From positions 4,032-68,031 of the forward strand of contig JAZOQG010000003.1 of assembly GCA_045656005.1 (NCBI GenBank): 64,000 bases of DNA, in the 5' to 3' direction. Within the stretch, counting starts at the first letter, position 1. Every line of letters begins with the position of its first letter. Under the pieces are notes generated by a model, which was not told the origin of the DNA, ran no database searches, and was given only the letters and a program-made list of their open reading frames with translations. Positions 61,139 through 64,000 of the stretch are shown in pieces. The position numbers were made by a program, and so were the translations under genes. This stretch comes from JAZNQN01 sp045656005 (GTDB lineage Bacteria > Bacillota > Clostridia > UMGS1883 > UMGS1540).

Positions 61139-61447
61139 ATGGAGAAACATGAATTTAGTTTAAGACTTTCAAAATTGCGTTTAAACAAAGGCGTTTCAGC
61201 AAGAGATATGAGTTTATCCATAGGTCAAAGTCCTGGTTATATAAATAACATTGAAACAGAAGTTAATTTTCCTTCTATGACAGTTTTCTTTTATATTTGT
61301 GAATACCTTGGAGTTACACCTGCTCAGTTTTTTGATGAGGGAGTATCAAACCCTACAAGAATTAGTGAAATTACTGAAAAAATTAAAAAACTTGATGATA
61401 AACAACTTGATATTATTTTAGCACTTGTAAATGATATGATAAAATAG
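61139..61447 (+). CDS. XRE-family transcriptional regulator
   Basis: 102 residues. Helix-turn-helix at about 10-65 (LRLNKGVSARDMSLSIGQSP, YINNIETEVNFPSMTVF, YLGVTPAQFFDE), then a short helical tail. GAGGAGTGG precedes the ATG. Divergent from the SLOG-like gene, which it may control; no second partner is visible because the next 680 bases lack an obvious gene on this strand. Confidence 0.85.
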   Translation: MEKHEFSLRLSKLRLNKGVSARDMSLSIGQSPGYINNIETEVNFPSMTVFFYICEYLGVTPAQFFDEGVSNPTRISEITEKIKKLDDKQLDIILALVNDMIK

Positions 61448-61473
61448 ACGAGAGTAGAAAAATGCAAACTATG

Positions 61474-61610
61474 GTTTTTGAAAAAAATTCTTTCGACTGC
61501 CGAAAAATTGCCAATAACTTTTACTGCTGCTGAATTGGCAATTTTAGATGTGCATGTCGCTATGTGCGACATTCTCATCAGCGGCATAAAGAAAGAATTT
61601 TTTCAAAAAC
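61474..61610. repeat. 137-base palindromic element with 20-base terminal inverted repeats
   Basis: Left end GTTTTTGAAAAAAATTCTTTC (61474-61494) and right end (61591-61610) are inverted copies that differ by one A. Inside: TGCCG/CGGCA (61498-61502 with 61582-61586), AAAATTGCCAAT/ATTGGCAATTTT (61504-61515 with 61534-61545) and ATGTCGC/GCGACAT (61554-61560 with 61566-61572). Together a three-way junction. No long reading frame is convincing here. Confidence 0.75.
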
Positions 61611-61658
61611 AAAATCCGCTAATATTACATAAACTGCTCGCAATAATTTTACGCCCCT

Positions 61659-61739
61659 GCGAGGCCGTTGGGGTTGAAGGGGGAATCGGAACCCCCTTCG
61701 TTTTGGTGACTTTTGCGCCAAAAGTCACACCTCGTAGAG
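61659..61739. repeat. R3 element: three-way-junction palindrome
   Basis: Outer helix GCGAGG/CCTCGT (61659-61664 with 61730-61735) around two hairpins: GAAGGGGG/CCCCCTTC (61676-61683 with 61692-61699) and GTGACTTTTG/CAAAAGTCAC (61706-61715 with 61719-61728). Its right end recurs inverted at 31845-31867. Confidence 0.7.
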
Positions 61740-61793
61740 AAAGAATAAAAAAATATTGGCAAAAACAAAAGTTTGGTATTTGTGACTTGTTTT

Positions 61794-61826
61794 GCCTTTT
61801 TGTGATCTGTGCATTTTATCAAGCCC
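61794..61826 (-). repeat. R2 dispersed repeat, copy 6
   Basis: Minus strand: GGGCTTGATAAAATGCACAG then ATCACAAAAAGGC, starting eight bases after the stop of the small minus-strand ORF at 61834. Confidence 0.55.
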
Positions 61827-61833
61827 TTTTACA

Positions 61834-61998
61834 TTATTTTTTCTCTTCGTCTATGCTTTCCCCATCCCATATACTGTCAAGCTTCATTTTATGTGTCATT
61901 TCAGGGTTTTCATGTTCCATTTGTGCATTATGGTATTTCGGGAGATTAATATTTCTTGGGTCTTTGCCTTTTGCCTGTTTTTTCAAAAAAATCACCAT
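61834..61998 (-). CDS. Possible 50-54 residue hydrophilic protein
   Basis: Minus-strand frame of 54 codons from ATG 61998, or 50 codons from TTG 61986, which has AAGGA about ten bases upstream. Product: KKQAKGKDPRNINLPKYHNA, then MEHENPEMTHKMKLDSIWDG and an acidic tail. No hydrophobic segment, Lys/Glu-rich. An R2 repeat lies right after its stop as for several true genes. Family not recognised. The remainder of 61448-62128 contains only the palindromic elements. Confidence 0.5.
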   Translation of the reverse strand: MVIFLKKQAKGKDPRNINLPKYHNAQMEHENPEMTHKMKLDSIWDGESIDEEKK

Positions 61999-62128
61999 CC
62001 TTATAAATTAGTATATCAACTTTTAGGAGAATTTTGCATTAAAATTTAATTTTTTTGGAAGGGTTTTGGGAAATGTTGTTGAATACATATTAAGAATACA
62101 TATTTTGTAATTTGGAGGTTTAGTACAA

Positions 62129-62929
62129 ATGACTTTAAAGGATTTTAGTTTGGAAGGTAAAGTTGCACTTATTACAGGTGCTTCTTACGGAATAGGATAT
62201 GCAATTGCGTCATCTTACGCAAAAGCAGGCGCAAAAGTTGTTTTTTGCGACATAAAGCAGGAATTTGTTGACAAAGGTTTAGCTGCTTACAAGGCAGACG
62301 GAATTGATGCAAAAGGCTATGTTTGCGACGTTACAAACGAGGACATGGTTCAGGATATGGTTAAAAAGATTGAAGAGGAAGTTGGAGTTATTGATATTCT
62401 CGTAAACAACGCAGGTATCATAAAAAGAATTCCGATGCACGAAATGAGTGCGGAAGAGTTCCGTCAGGTTATCGACGTTGACCTTAATGCTCCTTTTATC
62501 TGCTCAAAGGCAGTTATTCCTTCAATGATTAAAAAAGGTCACGGTAAAATTATAAACATCTGCTCTATGATGAGTGAGCTCGGAAGAGAAACCGTTTCTG
62601 CTTATGCTGCTGCAAAGGGCGGTCTTAAGATGCTTACAAGAAACATCTGCTCCGAGTATGGTGAATACAACATTCAGTGTAACGGTATCGGACCAGGTTA
62701 CATTGCAACTCCTCAGACAGCACCTCTTCGTGAAAGACAGGCAGACGGCTCACGTCACCCATTCGACCAGTTTATCTGCGCTAAAACTCCTGCAGGCAGA
62801 TGGCTTGAGGCTGGCGAGCTTACAGGTCCTGCTATATTCCTCGCATCTGAGGCATCAAATGCTGTAAACGGTCACATTCTTTATGTTGACGGCGGAATAT
62901 TAGCCTATATAGGCAAACAGCCCAAATAA
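62129..62929 (+). CDS. Short-chain dehydrogenase, probable gluconate 5-dehydrogenase
   Basis: 266 residues. NAD(P) site TGASYGIGYAIA, NNAG at about 93, catalytic Ser (NICSMMSEL) and YAAAK (Tyr-x3-Lys) near 157-161. LEGKVALITGASYGIG plus the C-terminal FDQFICAKTPAGRWLEAGEL resemble gluconate 5-dehydrogenase/2-keto-gluconate reductases (IdnO type). TTTGGAGG precedes the ATG. No sugar-acid pathway gene is adjacent, so the substrate is uncertain. Confidence 0.82.
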   Translation: MTLKDFSLEGKVALITGASYGIGYAIASSYAKAGAKVVFCDIKQEFVDKGLAAYKADGIDAKGYVCDVTNEDMVQDMVKKIEEEVGVIDILVNNAGIIKRIPMHEMSAEEFRQVIDVDLNAPFICSKAVIPSMIKKGHGKIINICSMMSELGRETVSAYAAAKGGLKMLTRNICSEYGEYNIQCNGIGPGYIATPQTAPLRERQADGSRHPFDQFICAKTPAGRWLEAGELTGPAIFLASEASNAVNGHILYVDGGILAYIGKQPK

Positions 62930-62945
62930 CAACAAACAAAACAGT

Positions 62946-62974
62946 CGGTCTGCTTTTTGCGGACCGCTTTTTTG
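62946..62974 (+). terminator. Terminator after the SDR gene
   Basis: CGGTCTGC-TTTTT-GCGGACCG (one T-G pair) then C and a T-run. Confidence 0.88.
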
Positions 62975-63012
62975 TTTTAAGAAAAATTATGTAATTTTTT
63001 TCTTAAAACTTT

Positions 63013-63041
63013 TTGACAAATCAAAAAAAGTGTAGTATAAT
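63013..63041 (+). promoter_or_regulatory. Promoter of carD
   Basis: TTGACA (63013-63018), 17-base spacer, TATAAT (63036-63041), 39 bases before the ATG. Confidence 0.85.
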
Positions 63042-63079
63042 TATGTTATATCAGTTAACCGACATAGGGGGAACGTAAA

Positions 63080-63562
63080 ATGTATAACATAGGAGATAAA
63101 GTGGTTTATCCCATGCATGGCGCAGGTGTTATTGAAGATATTGAAGAACGTGAAATTCTGGGAAAAACACAAAAATACTATGTGATGAAAATGCCGCTTG
63201 GCGATATGAAAGTTATGGTTCCTATGTCAAACAGTGCTGAAATAGGTATTCGTGACGTTATTGACGAGAAAGAGGCAGACCGTGTGCTTGTTTCTTTCAG
63301 AGAATATGTTTCAGACTATTCGCAAAGCTGGAACAAACGTCAGAGAGAGAATATGATGAAAATAAAAAGCGGCGATATCCATGAGGTTGCAAGAGTTGTG
63401 AAAGCACTCATGTGCCGTGACAGAGAAAAAGGTCTTTCCACAAGTGAAAGAAAAATGCTCACTAATGCCAAACAGATTTTGATAAGTGAATTGGTTCTTG
63501 CAAAAAACAGGGCACAAAGTGACATTGAAGAAATGATTGAAAAAATAGTTTCAGAAGCATAA
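63080..63562 (+). CDS. carD: CarD-family RNA polymerase-binding regulator
   Basis: 160 residues. N-terminal Tudor-like RNAP-interaction domain (MYNIGDKVVYPMHGAGVIED, YYVMKMPLGDMKVMVP) and C-terminal helical DNA-binding domain (REKGLSTSERKMLTNAKQIL). CarD stabilises the open complex at many promoters. In Clostridia carD is usually followed by ispD, which agrees with the first 14 codons of the next reading frame. AGGGGGAAC before the ATG. Confidence 0.93.
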   Translation: MYNIGDKVVYPMHGAGVIEDIEEREILGKTQKYYVMKMPLGDMKVMVPMSNSAEIGIRDVIDEKEADRVLVSFREYVSDYSQSWNKRQRENMMKIKSGDIHEVARVVKALMCRDREKGLSTSERKMLTNAKQILISELVLAKNRAQSDIEEMIEKIVSEA

Positions 63563-63568
63563 AAACTG

Positions 63569-63589
63569 TGCCGCAGCACCGCTGCGGCA
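63569..63589 (+). terminator. Hairpin between carD and the next gene
   Basis: TGCCGCAGC-ACC-GCTGCGGCA followed by TATATTTTA: a weak terminator or a partial read-through signal. Confidence 0.5.
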
Positions 63590-63608
63590 TATATTTTAGG
63601 AGTTTTAT

Positions 63609-64000
63609 ATGAAAGTTTGTGCCATAATTGCCGCCGCAGGCTCTGGAAAGACCAAAGTCCTGGTGGAGCGTTTGTTTCATCGAATCCTTACCGAGCAGCA
63701 GAATGTAGATGACTTTCTCATTATTACTTATACAAAAGCGGCAGCCGCGGAATTGCGCAATAAAATTGCCCAGGAAATCTCTGTTCGTTTGGGTGAAGAA
63801 CCCGGCAATGAGAAGCTGAGGAAACAATTATTCCGCGTCTATCGGGCAGACATTAAAACCGTGGACGCCTTTTGTACTGCGCTGTTGCGGGAAAATACAC
63901 ACCTGTTGGGGCAGGAGAGAGACCGGCATAGTTTGACGCCGGACTTTCGGGTTCTGGATGAGAAGGAAGCGGTTTTGCTGCGAAGTCGGAGGCCAAGCGG
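63609..64000 (+). CDS. Chimeric frame: IspD start fused to AddA helicase-nuclease fragment (runs off the edge)
   Basis: The frame from ATG 63609 stays open to the edge (130 codons). Codons 1-14 (MKVCAIIAAAGSGK) are an IspD N-terminus, expected after carD. From AAAGSGKTKVLVERLFHRI on, it is AddA: Walker A, FLIITYTKAAAAELRNKI, then IKTVDAFCTALLRE. AddA normally has about 25 residues before Walker A, which are missing. Base use changes at the same place: CTG, CGG and GCG codons and G+C near half, unlike all genes before. The shared coding of AAAGSGK is the likely join. Most likely an assembly chimera near a contig end; a true fusion is less likely. Confidence 0.7.
   Translation, partial: MKVCAIIAAAGSGKTKVLVERLFHRILTEQQNVDDFLIITYTKAAAAELRNKIAQEISVRLGEEPGNEKLRKQLFRVYRADIKTVDAFCTALLRENTHLLGQERDRHSLTPDFRVLDEKEAVLLRSRRPS

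Noticed and set aside
61478..62011. 177-codon plus-strand frame in the repeat-rich gap
   Set aside because: It runs through two palindromic elements and an R2 copy, its composition changes along its length and no family pattern is visible.

Overview
The window is a 64 kb piece of a low-GC chromosome (about 35-40% GC by eye) from a spore-forming member of the Clostridia (Bacillota). Evidence for this: the spoIIAA-spoIIAB-sigF sporulation operon behind a sigma-H type promoter, the spore-coat morphogenesis protein SipL, S-layer-homology (SLH) proteins, many TTG/GTG starts, AGGAGG ribosome binding sites and sigma-A promoters of TTGACA-17-TATAAT form. No transposase, prophage, plasmid replication gene or CRISPR array is visible; most of it is ordinary core genome. 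The genus cannot be decided from sequence alone.

Layout. 1-5.4 kb (minus strand): 5' end of a Clp ATPase with an N-terminal zinc finger, L,D-transpeptidase, ispE, galU, a TtcA-type tRNA thiolase and a D-Ala-D-Ala carboxypeptidase. 5.5-10.6 kb (plus): ComEA-like protein, OmpR/PhoR-type two-component pair, GerMN lipoprotein, citrate synthase. 10.9-15.3 kb: two sugar ABC permeases (LplB/YtcP type) and a YesN-like AraC regulator, with no binding protein or ATPase beside them; the shared UgpC/MsmX-type ATPase lies at 35.6 kb. 15.4-23.5 kb: secA, prfB, a small SLH protein and a 1050-residue SLH protein that is probably the major S-layer protein (tandem promoters, structured leader, strongly biased codons). 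23.6-25.2 kb: spoIIA operon. 25.3-25.4 kb: a cluster of DnaA boxes. 25.6-34.3 kb: pgsA, DUF6062 and DUF624 proteins, rarA, glyA, nth, a UPF0340 protein, sipL. 34.4-40.7 kb: RsuA-type pseudouridine synthase, ABC ATPase, phosphatase, FliB-like protein, EamA transporter, rpsF-ssb-rpsR. 40.8-47.7 kb: tRNA-Arg, XRE/GGDEF divergent pair, glnA, LysM-CAP protein, purC, birA, AlsT transporter. 47.8-51.6 kb: OPT oligopeptide transporter, PqqD-like protein, PepD dipeptidase, initiator tRNA. 52.3-60.4 kb: amidase, an ABC/GldG/DUF4340 export-like operon, aspS, hisS. 60.5-63.6 kb: SLOG-like protein, XRE regulator, SDR dehydrogenase, carD. The last about 390 bases look chimeric: an IspD start runs directly into an AddA helicase of different base composition.

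Most unusual content lies between genes. At least three families of short dispersed repeats occur. One of about 30 bases, with a CAGACC core, appears six times, five of them just after a stop codon. One is a 64-base palindromic element with two identical copies and a third diverged copy with other inner hairpins. One is a fragment shared by 31.8 and 61.7 kb. There are also two adjacent three-way-junction palindromes at 61.5-61.7 kb, and a promoter-structured RNA-terminator unit ahead of a 54-codon reading frame at 51.9-52.3 kb. Several genes (a histidine kinase, a FliB-like protein, a permease) have conserved N-termini that no standard start codon explains.
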